A DNA stretch of 64,000 bases from Planococcus citri (Eukaryota > Arthropoda > Insecta > Hemiptera > Pseudococcidae): contig NC_088681.1 in NCBI RefSeq assembly GCF_950023065.1, positions 31,902,836-31,966,835 of the forward strand. Reading direction: 5' to 3'. The notes beneath the pieces are model-generated. The model worked only from the letters and a program-made list of their open reading frames with translations. It had not been told where the DNA came from and searched no databases. A program made the translations under genes and the position numbers. Shown here piece by piece: positions 49,871 through 60,924 of this stretch. Each line of letters starts with the position of its first letter. Position 1 is the stretch's first letter.

Positions 49871-51660
49871 AAATAAATCATATCATTTCGAATCAATTTT
49901 GATTTTACAATTTGTAAAACCGTTCATCCGAGCAACAGAAAAAAAAAAAGGAAAATAATTACGATAGTAGGTACGTTTGTGATCGAGAGAAATACATTTA
50001 TAAAACTTTACCGGAAAATTCATCAGAAAAAAAGCACTCGGATAGCGATAATTTCGTAAATGGATTGTACGCAATTACATCTTCAACAGAAATTAATTGC
50101 TCGATATGTAGCTCGGGAGAATTTTTTCCTAAAACACGCACAAAAAAAAGATACATTCGACGAAATTATTCTTTCGTAGATTGTGCTGGTTCTGGGTGTT
50201 TTACTAATTATACTTATAGTATATATTTTTTTATTCTTATAATTCATGTCGTATAGGTAGGTGAATCGTGTAAACCTACCTGCCTATACGTAGAAGCTTA
50301 TTAATGAATCGTACGTACGTACGACCCGCATAAAAAGTTTTAAAGCTATTTTTGAAACGATATGCTTGCCACAATGAACGTTTAAAAATGAAAGTAGGTA
50401 TAGTAGCAGCGTAATATGTACTCGTACCTTTGGGGAATGGGAAAAAAGTTAAGGCAATCTTGTACCAACGTTAATTCGTTTCCACAAATTAATCGAGTAT
50501 ATTTCGTATATGGTTTAGAGTATAGAGTAAAGATTATGAGAATGATTTAGATTTTTTTTTTTTGTATTTCAATAGTGACAATTATTTTGTATAAACTTGT
50601 ATGGTAGGTATTTAGCTGAAATGTAGCTGGCGTCTAATGCAAACAATGCAAACAGGAGCAGGCCTATACACGAGCGCATTATTTTTAATAATTTAAAACA
50701 CGAAGTAGGTACACTGAAAGCAAATTAAATTTCGAGAATTTTTGTACCAGAAAATATTTAGGTAGCTGCAGATCTGCAGGTCTCTTGGTGAAGTACGCGA
50801 CGAATTAAAATACTGGAGATTCCTCCATTTTGACATATTTTTTTTCAAAAAGAAAAGAGTATAATTCATTTAGTGAAAACTGTTAGGTAGGCACGAGTAT
50901 ACGAGTATATACACAAATACAGAGGACGTATTTTTGTAAAATCTACGCCCGCTGCTTGTTCGAAAATAAACTTAGCGAATCTACGCAGAAATTAATAATA
51001 TTTCCTTATACCTACTGTGAAGTCATTCAATTTTGAAACATTCCAAGTATTCGTTTAGGTGAATTTGTCTGGGAGGCGATTCGCTAATACCTTTCTTGTA
51101 TAGCCCACCATCGCGAGGGTAAATTATATTTCGTTCTTTTGAGAAAAATCTTACAAATTCACTTTTTATTTTACAAGGATACAAAGTTAACTTTTTAAAC
51201 GTAATTTTGAATAAACGATAATACAATAAAGAATCCCTATTCATTTTGTTAACAAGGCGATAAAAAAATTCCGCACAATATGCCTCGTCAAATTGTCATA
51301 ACAGAAAAATATTAAGAGGGAAAAAACCTACGGAAACTGGGACGCCGTACAATAAAGCAAAGAAAAACCTATAAAAGTTGATAACCATCAATTATGGTTT
51401 TTGGCGCAAAAAAAAAATACGATAAATGTCGGATGGGATAGATTTTATTTTACGTACCTGTGTATAATACTGATCCTGAACTATATGACGGTGTTTAGAG
51501 AACGTTTTTGATATTCGGATATAGTATTTCTCAAGTGTCGTGTTTTTATTCGACCAGTGAGGAAGAAAATGTTTATATTTTACGTACATGTGTACCTGTA
51601 CCTATCGCATGCTTCTGATATGATATGCAAATTTATGCTCGGTGATTTTTTTTTCAAATT
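49871..51660. other. Low-repeat island, nothing recognised
   Basis: Unique AT-rich sequence with TAGGTAGGTG and GTACGTACGTACG words and a perfect palindrome CTGCAGATCTGCAG at 50766-50779. No exon or RNA gene could be supported. Confidence 0.4.
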
Positions 51661-52540
51661 TTAATTGACGTCGTCCCCTGACCCGAACGTTGATTTATTT
51701 TCATTGAAAAACAAGATTCCTAATCTAGATACATACCAATTGGTGAAAAAAAAGATCTAATTATTAAAGTCCCAACGTTCTTATGATGAAAATTCAGTTC
51801 TAAAATTCCAAAATTCGCAAAATGATATTCAGCTTTAAAACTCTTTGATGATGGCGTATTTTTTCATACTTTCCCTTTGGATTTGTTTTGTTTGGATTCA
51901 AAATTGAATTATGTAAATTTAGGAAATTTGAGGACTCAATGAAGGCGTTGCAAGCGCAGAATCAAAAAAAAAAATTGAAATTCGTATTCACCTGTAGGAC
52001 CACAATAATCTACGTCGACATTTACATCGACTGTGATTTTTTCCAACACATAATGATGGAAAAGTGATCAATTAGTTATTTAGTAGGAATCTTCTGTCCA
52101 TAAAGAAGCCACGTTACAATTTTTTAAAAATTGTCTCATTACATATTTCTGACACCTTGACATGCCGTCTGTATGTTGATGTGAAATTTGATGCTCAAAA
52201 TTTACATCTACAACTCGGTCGACCAATTTTTCAGAATTAAAATTCAGTAAACATTTGAGAATACGAGTATCATCTTGTTTAATGAGGAAAACAAATTTTT
52301 TATGGCATTGATGAAATTATTCATTGTTACATAGTTGGAGTTGTCGATGAGATGAGCTCCTTTTCACCTTCTCATTTGGTCCCAAAACAAACTGTAGTCC
52401 CATAAGAAACCGTGTAAAAATGGCATGCTTGTGATTCAAATTTCACAAAGTATAAGAAATAATATATTGCCTATTGGTAGAAAAACGTCTTTAAAATAAA
52501 AATTCAGACTTTCTTACATCGTCGTTGTGGTTCCATGTCA
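51661..52540. other. AT-rich interval, nothing recognised
   Basis: Repeat-like words at 51800-51960 (including GAAGGCGTTGCAAGCGCAG), then AT-rich sequence without open frames. No gene seen. Confidence 0.35.
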
Positions 52541-53480
52541 AATTGCATTTTAGTAGTACCCTAACAGGGTGAGGCGAATGCCTATGCCACAGCAATTATT
52601 CTAGAGAATCGACATTGTTTTGAGCTTTCACATAGCAGTTTCCCATTGCTTTCTACGCTATCTAAAAAGTAGCTCATACATCGCTAGCTGGGTTCTTACA
52701 ACCCTGAGTTCACTAGTTCAGTAATCACTGCTACCTGTAGGTGCTCAAACCAGTTATCGTTTTTGATACCGGCAACAGATTGCGTGCATTTCTGTTGCCT
52801 CTGCTGTTCTGGTGCTCTGAGCTTAACATGTAATAGATGTTAAATGCACTACAATGGATACATTACATCATTACCTTAATGACAAATCTGTGTATGTCCA
52901 TCAAAAACAAAATCGTCTTTTTGCGTCCCTGATAAGACTCTGGGAAGCCCTGAATTGAAAAATTTGCATCCGAGTATGGTTAAAATGCACCACCGAAGAT
53001 GCACGAAGCTGACCAATGTTCAATCAGAACTCAACAAACCCTTTCAAGCATATCCAAACCTTATCAGTGATGTGTAAAATCATACTTTTTTGTATGGACA
53101 TACTCGGATTTGGCATTAAGGTAACGACATGTTAATGCCTGCATCTCTGTGGGATTCACACCATTGACTTTTCAGATATGGACTACTAGCGGTACATAAG
53201 CCAATGGTCTTGAACATAGTTCATCAGTTAGTCGCGGGTTTGGCTTCTGCGCATGCCCAAATCTGAAAAATGACGTGTGTAACTGTTCCTGGGTGGTATA
53301 ACGTCACAACAGAGCTGGCGCATGCGCAGATTGCAACCCTCGACTTACTATGTTCAAAACAATAGCCCTATGTTAAGCTTATGGGCCGCTAGCAGTCCAT
53401 ATCTAAAAAGTATGATTCAAAACCACGACCTCTTGTTCAGAAAGCTGTGGCTCAACCCACTACGCTACCGAGCACTTTTC
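52541..53480 (-). repeat. tRNA-derived SINE candidate, interrupted by a MITE
   Basis: On the minus strand TAGCGTAGTGG (53457-53467) matches a tRNA A box. GTGGTTTTGAAT (53415-53426) resumes after the MITE with CCCAC (53149-53153), restoring a T-arm GTGG..CCAC around a TTTTGAAT loop close to the B box GGTTCGAATC. Without the MITE and one duplication the tRNA-like part is about 73 nt, the length of a tRNA. The acceptor stem does not pair well, which fits a SINE head or old tRNA pseudogene. Downstream (53141 to about 52541) is a non-coding body. It includes an inverted pair at 52859-52908 and 53090-53143 (TACCTTAATG, TATGTCCAT) and ends near CCTCACCCTGTTAGGGTAC. Part of the body recurs at 12942-12980. 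Confidence 0.5.
53162..53414. mobile_element. MITE family A, copy 2, inserted in tRNA-like T-loop
   Basis: Opposite in orientation to 15437-15741 and sharing its termini (CATTGACTTTTCAGATATGG at the left; the right end has lost a few bases, CATATCTAAAAAGTATG). It shares internal words such as TGAACATAGT, GCTTCTGCGCATGC and GGTATAACGTC. Flanks are ATTCACAC (53154-53161) and ATTCAAAA (53415-53422), a degenerate 8-bp duplication. It is 52 bp shorter than copy 1 through internal deletions. No coding capacity. Confidence 0.8.
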
Positions 53481-54068
53481 TTACATATCATATGTGTATA
53501 AAACTAGCTTTTTTCAACCCAAAATTTTAGAGAAAATTGAAACTGAAAAGTAGAAAATTTACATGCAATCTCATGGAGCGCTTCCGCCAGTTGGGACCAA
53601 ATGAGATTGTTTTCTTACACACGAGCATACATATGTGTGTTTTACAGCACACAAAGATCTGTCAATTCCCTATTGTCCACAAATACATCAACACCAACCT
53701 CGATAAAATTTTCAAAGATTTTCCCAAATTTAGAAAATGACATTTTATTATTGACATTGATATTGTGGATGTAAGGTATTATTTGTTGATGTTGAATTTC
53801 ACATCAACATTAACATCAACATGTCAACATGAAAATGTATTAGTTCGGTACTCTTAGATAAAGTATTGCTCATGTTTCAATGTAACGAGTTTATGTTCAG
53901 CTTCTAGATTGTACCTACTGACTTTCCATCTGTACCTCTCTGAGGTGACCTCCGTGTTAATGCCGCTTTCAGCTTGAGCAATGACCACCTTAGATAAAAT
54001 CATTTTTTGAAAAAAAATAATAATTTTGAAACTAAAATTTTATAACTCTACATAGCAGAAGATTGACG
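53481..54068. other. AT-rich interval with CATCAAC hairpins
   Basis: Around 53790-53825 the words GTTGATGTTGAATTTCAC and CATCAACATTAACATCAAC form an imperfect stem. The small frame at 53537-53740 is unrecognised. No gene. Confidence 0.35.
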
Positions 54069-54290
54069 TAAATTTTGATGTCAATGTTGACCCATCCACA
54101 CCCATTGCATTTGGATCCCACGTGTCAATGTAAATTTTGATCCTGTGTCCAGCCAATTGTCAACATGAATGAAGATCAGCAATGGTCGATAGTTGCATCG
54201 ACAATTGACTCAAAACAGGGTTGAAATTCACATCAACGTGTGGGATCCAAAAGGGATGGATGTAGATGGGTTGGTATTTACATGAAAATT
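54069..54290. repeat. Imperfect inverted repeat, MITE-like
   Basis: GACCCATCCACACCCATTGC, TTTGGATCCCACGTGTCAAT and CCAATTGTC on the left are mirrored on the right by words whose inverses read ACCCATCTACATCCATCCC, TTTGGATCCCACACGTTGAT and TCAATTGTC. I estimate about three-quarters identity over some 75-90 bases per arm. Outer ends and target duplication were not resolved. Confidence 0.5.
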
Positions 54291-54429
54291 AGCATGTTCG
54301 TTGTTGTATAGGCAGGGTTTCTAAAAACCATGGGGAGACAAAGAGGGCATTAAAAAGATGACTGACAGCTAACCTACTTGTAGCTGTAACGGTGTGCATA
54401 GCTTATTTTGTTATATACTTATGTGCAAC

Positions 54430-54595
54430 TTAGTACTGAAAGCACAACACGATATCAAAAGCACAGCATAATACTGAAAGCTTGAAAGCACAATACAAAA
54501 CTGAAAGCACAACACAATACAGAAAGCTTGAAAGCATAATGCAATATCGAAAGCACAACGAGATATTAAAAGCACAACACAATATTGAAAATCGA
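54430..54595. repeat. Minisatellite with GAAAGCACAACACAATA unit
   Basis: Eight or so irregular units of about 19-30 bases share AAAGCACAACACAATA, some with an added CTGAAAGCTTG. Starts include about 54437, 54458, 54486, 54507, 54550 and 54570. The minus-strand frame 54430-54798 (Cys/Leu/Ser-rich) is a by-product of the array. Confidence 0.75.
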
Positions 54596-56280
54596 CGATT
54601 TTGATCCAAATTTGAATTGATGGTGTAGTTTAGTAGCTCAGCGTTTTTGATAAATCGTGAAAAAAATTGACCAAAATTGACCACAATTGACCACTTTAGG
54701 CGGGAAAAATGGGGTTTCAAATGATTTGATGGCCATGGAGCAGTTACCACCTCTTGAAAAATTCTGAAAAAAATACCAGTGGCATAAAATAGGTACACTG
54801 AAAAATGTAAACATGATTTTTTAAATCGTTTTTCCAGATTTTTGAATCTCCTCCTTATTGATTTGAAATTTTTAAATTAGATTTTTGGGTAGGTAGGTAA
54901 TTGTTGGTGTCAACAAAATTTGAAAAATGCAGGGTCATTACTCTCAAGCATTTTCAGCTTAACACTACGTTTCAAATTTATTGGTTTAAAGCAGCCAAAT
55001 CCTGGTCAAAGGTAGTTTCACCCCATTTACTATATTATAGGCCATAACCTTTATTTTGGAAAACTTGGATTTTAAGGAAATTCCAAAATCGTATACTTCT
55101 TCTGTATGCTTCAGATCGACGCAAAAATGTGGTAATAGACACGGGTGGGGAAGGGGGTTAATTTCAAAGCATTGAAGAAACTTTGAGTAATTTGTTGTAA
55201 AAATTTAAGATTTAAGATTTTTTTTAAATTTGAGATTTTTAATTTAAAAAAAAAAATACCTACACTTTTCAATTTTGTACCTCTGATTCAAGATTCACCC
55301 ATCGAAACTAAATACAATGCCTTCTAGAGCTCGATCTGAAATTGCTGGAGAAAATAGCAATTTTATTGGAGGCTTCAGAATGGCTTGAAAATAATGGAAA
55401 TGTATTCAGGAGGGGTGAGGGGTTGATTTTGGTAGGTACATAAACCTGGTTTCAGATTTTCATCTCTATGAGTATGTATTTGTTTTTTTGTTTTTTTTTT
55501 TTTTGTAAAAAATTAATGGCTTCTCAAAATTTGATTCCGAGGTTTAGACGAAATGCTTTTTCAGTGAGCCAAATTTATTTCAATCGGAGCGGACGAATTG
55601 TAAAGGTTCTTTTGTCAAAAAGATTGTTAGTTTGCAATTTATAAATAACTTTTGACAGATATTGTTTCCATTCTGGTATCGAATAAGTAGCCACGTTTTA
55701 AATCCCTCTAAAAAATTTGAAATAATAATGTAAGCAATAAGCATCGGAGGAAAAAATATTGGTAGGTACCTACCTGTTACGCTACTTGAAATATTGATAG
55801 GTACTGAAGAAGGTGAACAATTTGTTCAAAATCTAAATTTTATTGAAATAGTTAGAGATGGTTTGTTCTAATTTGAAAAGCTTCGGTAACTTTATAATTG
55901 TATTAATATTTGAAGACATTAGTACGACATCAAAAATGCAGGAGACTTTTGAACTAATTTGAATATCTTTAGAATAAAATTAACTTATGATAACAATTTT
56001 TGTTTAAACTTCGATGTAAATATTTCAAATGAAGGTATAACTCTCTGCTTATTGTTTTCCTTTCGTTTTCCCTATTTTTTCCACTTACTTTCTTACGCCA
56101 AAATAATAATTATTTTGAAACGGCATTTCTTACATTTGACAAAATTATTATTAATTTTACATTTGACGAAACGCATCAAAACATTACAACGCTTTCAGCA
56201 TTTTTTTGTTTTGTTTTTTGCTTTGCGAAAGGAATGCTTGAGTACGAGTATTGACAAATTTCGGCTATTTTTTTTCTAAA
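54596..56280. repeat. Repeat-derived interval
   Basis: Contains a CTGGAG-family copy at 55330-55390 (CGATCTGAAATTGCTGGAG, then TTGGAGGCTTCAG at 55367) and a T-run at about 55488-55504. The plus frame at 55959-56279 (106 codons) is Phe/Leu/Ile-rich and unrecognised. AGGTACCT occurs at 55764. Confidence 0.45.
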
Positions 56281-57640
56281 GATATGTTATTTATTTTATT
56301 AGGTTATAATACCCCCTCACTTATCTTGCTGGTCAAGTCTTCTAAATCCCTTTCGGTACATACGAGTATTATCTCTGTACTCATATATTTAGACTTTTGA
56401 TAAGATGTGGAAAAAAATTCGTAACAAATGTGAAAATAATTCAATCTATTAATGAATTAATCACACAAACCTACACGATTGTTTAAAAAATAAACGCGTC
56501 TTTAGATAAAATTATCCCTATGTAGTGACAAGTACCTCCATTCAAAAATCCTAATACCGTTTAAATCCTACAACAGTTATCCATCACCGCCGCGGAAAAT
56601 TCCGAACAAAAATAGCGAAAGCCTACGCAGTTATGTTGTATTTGTAAACTTTCTCAAAATTTTATTTTTGGCATTTGCCTGAAGAAAAACGTACCAGGTG
56701 AATCGTCTAACTAAAGCGGACTTTTACGTAGGTAAAAACAGTAGAACACATTCGTTAATATTTCTATAATAATTTGGCCAGCTCTTAACTAAGCATTTTT
56801 TCGTATAATATACCAATCGAGGTTTTTTATCCGACAGTTGAAAATCAGCGGTGTTTATAGGCTGCAACCTTTCGTTAGAAATGTGAATTTTAACTTTTTA
56901 AATAAGCCTGGATTAGTTTAAGCAACACAAAAAACTTTTCAATACGTTCGGATATTTTTATTTTTGCGGTAAGTGGCGCAGCGAGTTTTTTTTTCTCAAT
57001 CGTTTCAATGGATGATATTTCGAAAGAAAGTAGAAAAAAATAATACCTTAGAAATGAGAAAACTAAAAAGGGTTTCTTCACATTTTTATGATTCAGTTCG
57101 GCAACTTTAAAAGTTGGAAATGGTCGAAGAAATAACTTTCAAAAGGTATTTATGGTATTTCCGGTTGAAACTTTCTCACCAAACAATACGTATCCTAATT
57201 ACTACTATATGGACTATGGAGGGGAAAAGCTGCTCGTCGAGTACCATAAATGCAATCTGTAAGAATATTTTCTGAAATTGAGTGAAAATGTAAATGTTAA
57301 TCGTGTCGTGAACACATTCGACATGTTTATCGTGTCCTGTGTCCATTGCGGTGTGGTATTTGAACAAGTGAACCGCAACGTTGTTCGGTTAGATAAAGGT
57401 GACAGATTTTAGCATTAGGTACCCCTTACCCAAAACATACCATCAGGATTGATTGCTTTTGTGTTGTGAGGTTTTGAATGAATGTAGGTTAAGCTTTCTG
57501 TGATGATATGCGGTCAAACGTCTTGGAACTTGATGATCTGTGCGATGCAATCATTTTCACGTGTAAGGAATTGGAATGAGAGTTTGAATAATTGAAACAC
57601 GGAAATATGTATGTACATATGTAGAAGCAAGAAACATTAT
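56281..57640. other. Low-repeat island, nothing recognised
   Basis: Unique sequence, CpG-richer near 56585-56640 and 57200-57370. No supported exon or RNA gene. Confidence 0.4.
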
Positions 57641-57769
57641 AACAGAACCTTTTAGAACCAGCACTTTTGGAGTAAGAAAAATTTTAGGCGATAAAGCTCA
57701 TTTTTTTAAATTTTTCGTGAGTTTTTGGAGATTGGAAAAATCCTAAAAAACTTTTTCATGTATCACGGA

Positions 57770-58420
57770 TTTTTTTTTTGAAAAAATTGAACCAATGTGA
57801 ATTGGTAAGCGCCTAAAACGATTCACAGGGTGCCCAAGAAGCACTGACTGAAGGTGTGAGCGCAAAATTTCAGTTTTGGTCCGATTTGGAATTTCTGGAA
57901 TAATTTGAAAATTCGTTGGAAGCTCCAAAAAGGTCAAATTGAGGTTGTTTTCGAGTTGCGTGATCGTGCAGACATACCGAACGATATCTAGCCGAAAAAA
58001 TCGTTCGTTATGTACCTTCTTTGAACATTTGAATTTTCGCTATTTTTCTGGAATTTAATCACATTGCTCAAAAATTCACTTTTGAATAAACACTCCTAAA
58101 ATTCTTCAATAACCACCTAAAACGGTCGAGAGGATGCTCGATAAACACTCAATCAAGTTACAGGTGCTGAAATTCATTTTTGACCATTCCAGAGCGATTT
58201 GAAATGTGTGTAGAAAATCAAAAAATCGCTGGAGGCTCCAGAATGGTCCAAAACTACTAATTGTTTAGGTGTGTGAGTTGAGTTGAATTGAAGGAATCAT
58301 TTACGTTGGTCAACTTTGCTCAAAAAATGTATACTTCAAGAAAATTACAAACTCAACACATTACCATTTGAAGAAATTGTGGCTCCTGGCGCAGAACCCG
58401 CCAACACTGTATATCCTCCA
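57770..58420 (+). repeat. Dispersed repeat, long paralogue of 45250-45890
   Basis: About 650 bases follow 45250-45890 in the same order: CCTAAAACGATTCACAGGGTG (CCTGAAACGATTCAGAGGATG there), CGATATCTAGCCGAAAAAATCG (CGATACTTAGCCGAAAAAATCG), GAGCGATTTGAAAT, CTGGAGGCTCCAG (58229) and GGCTCCTGGCGCAGAA (58381). I estimate about two-thirds identity. A reverse-sense CTGGAGCTTCCAG follows at 58535. No terminal ACACCCTGTA is found after it, so it is truncated. Confidence 0.7.
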
Positions 58421-59039
58421 ATTTCCGGTTGCGCACTCCATATGATACCAAAAATTAAATTATCAGGGTGATTCATTTCTCATTGAGGATGCCCAATCAC
58501 TTAAAACTCCAACACATCCTTGTTTTGGGCAGTTCTGGAGCTTCCAGCGATGTTTTAATTTTCTCTAGAAATTTCAAATTGCTCTGATGTGTGGGAATTG
58601 AACTGAAGGAATTATTCAAATTGGCTCACTTTGCTCTCAAAAAATTATATTTTCATAAATAAATTTAAAAATCTGTCTTGAAACAGTTTTTTTGAATTTT
58701 TAAAATTTTCAAAAATTCGCCAAAAATCCAAAAATGAACTTTGGTCCTTGAAATTTTGGTTGGGGGTATTCCACTCAACAAATATTTTTTCCATACATTC
58801 CTTCGTCTGTTTTCTTTGTACAGCCGAATTTTCAGTTTAACCCTTTCACTCTCTTGACACCCTGTAACTGTATGTCTGCTGAAAATAATTTCAAAAAGTG
58901 AAAATCTTTTAAAACGCGTAGTTTGCTTCGATTTTCTCTGTGTACAGTTTGGAAATTCTCGTAACGTTGGCATAATACTCGTTAAATGGCTTTCTGGTGA
59001 AATGAAGGAAGTGTGCTTTTCCACTTTGACAGCATTAAT

Positions 59040-60360
59040 TAATCTCTTTTTAGTACCATTACATTCATCTTTTCATTTGAGCGTAAAAAAATGTCGATTT
59101 GTTAATATTTTTCGACAGTTTGGAGCCCAGCGTGCGTGAAACAAAGCGAACCTGGAATCTGTATTGTTGTGAATTTTTTCTTCTTCTTCTTTTTCTTCTT
59201 CATCATGGCCATCATCGTCGTCATCATCGAAGAAAAATATTTCAATTAACGTAATCGACTTTTTTTCTTCTAATTGTTAAAGAAGAAGAAAGTTGAACGG
59301 AGTTGCTTTTTGAGGGGTGTTTTCGACATTGCTGTGTTGCTGGATGAAGAAGAAAAAAAAACGATGCTTGTATAATTTTTCGATCCGGGCGAGCTTATAT
59401 AATGTGCGAAAATTTCGACGATAATTCAATTTAGATGCGAACGCGCGTGAGATCGAAGTTGACAGAAATCAATTTCTCGGTAATATGAAACTTTTTAATT
59501 TCTCAAATGAAACAAGAGGCGTATGATCGGCTGGCTGCTGAGAAGTAATCAGTTTTTTAATTTATCACCAAAATGGGAACCCGACATTATATATCGAGAG
59601 ATGGCGACAACGACGACGGCAGCACGACCGACGCGACGCAGTCGCTTCTGCAACAAGAGTTACTCGTACGTTTACCATACTTTTGCTGTTTCGTATTGTT
59701 TAAAAATTTATGTTTTATTTGACAAAGTACGAGTAGGTATACACTACACGCACGCAGGTAGATTCTCCTAGTATATATACCTACGAGTATGTGTGTTGAG
59801 CTTTTTTCGTCAGCAGCATTGGAATTTTTAAACGTATAGCAGCTCGACACGATGGCAACAACGTGTACCTGTGCAAAAAGATGTGGGGCAATTATACTTT
59901 AATACAGTTATGTGAGTCTTCGGCGATTTCACAAGTTGAAAATTTCACAAAGCGACAAGTTGAAATTAACTTTTCTATGCTTTGTGGTATCGTGCGCAGT
60001 TGGACTTTTTTTTCTCCGGCGCGATGTTTCTTTTATAAAGAATTAGTGGGCGACGAGTATATAGATACGCGACAGACGACGTGTGAATATTTATGAAAAG
60101 CGAACAGACGTATTAGATATTTGCTTTTGAATTGCATCCGTTACGGGAAATAGGCAATTTGGTGAAGTGATTTGGCTCGAATTACGGCGAAGAATTTATT
60201 ATCAAGTATAGACACCTTCCGGGTGAATATATACTTTTCAAAGCTGAATTTGTACGAAGGGAAAGGATATTTCAGGGTAAATTTGTAACTACGTGTAACA
60301 AAAGTGGTACCACATCTGGTGGAAACATTTTTGAACCGAACAAAGCTAATTCGAAAGAGC
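59040..60360. other. CpG-rich island with a possible short 5' coding exon
   Basis: TTC/ATC/GTC triplet runs lie at about 59178-59230. An ATG at 59601 in the context GAGAGATGGCG opens MATTTTAARPTRRSRFCNKSYS in the frame ending at 59771. Codons such as ACGACGACGGCAGCACGACCG are unlike the AT-rich background. This could be the start of a gene whose other exons lie outside, or CpG-rich low complexity. AGAGT followed by TACTCGTACG gives no clear donor. Confidence 0.25.
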
Positions 60361-60924
60361 ATGTAAAAAAATTCAAAAATACATCACAAGCCAAAATTTT
60401 AGAGGTTTTTTCGATTTGTTGTGAATTTTTCAAAACCAAATCTGGGCCAAAAAATGCGAAAAAGTCAAAATTTTGTCAAAACCTAGCCAATTTTCCAAAA
60501 AATATCATAAAATCTGTCGAAATGAACTTCGTTAGGACCCATAAATACGTTCAGCGATTTTTAATAAACCAGCTGAACCACCTGACCAATTAGATACACG
60601 TCAATTTTTCAAAATTAGTTTCTGCCGGTTGAAAACTGAATTATTTCAGGTTTTTAATGTTATAAGATCGCTGAAAAAGGCCCGATCAATTCAGCATGTT
60701 TAAATCAAAGAATAAAAAAAATTTTGTTAATGCTTTTCGATTTGATTGGAATGAATCTCGTGGTAATTTCAACTCTCAAAAATGTGCTGGAGGATCCAGA
60801 ACTGCTCAAAACAGTTCGAAACCGTTTCCAATCGATTCCAGGGGTAGGATAATTTAAGCGTTCCAAGTAAATTGGTGACATTTTGTTTTGTTTTATGTGT
60901 TTTTGGCCGTTTGATTTTCAATAA
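60361..60924. repeat. Dispersed-repeat block
   Basis: Includes ACATCACAAGCCAAAATTTT and TCTGGGCCAAAAAATGCG (paralogous to 62085-62180) and CTGGAGGATCCAG (60787-60799) followed by CGAAACCGTTTCCAATCGATTCC. It continues beyond the CACTA-type element at 61642 as TAATTCACCAAAAATCC, paralogous to 58715-58730. Confidence 0.55.

Noticed and set aside
50766..50779. Perfect palindrome CTGCAGATCTGCAG
   Set aside because: A single 14-bp palindrome in otherwise unique sequence, with no repeat or flanking structure to support a function.
54430..54798. 122-codon minus-strand frame rich in Cys, Leu and Ser
   Set aside because: Most of it is translation of the GAAAGCACAACACAATA minisatellite.
55959..56279. 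106-codon plus-strand frame
   Set aside because: Phe/Leu/Ile/Lys-rich with no domain; consistent with chance in AT-rich sequence.
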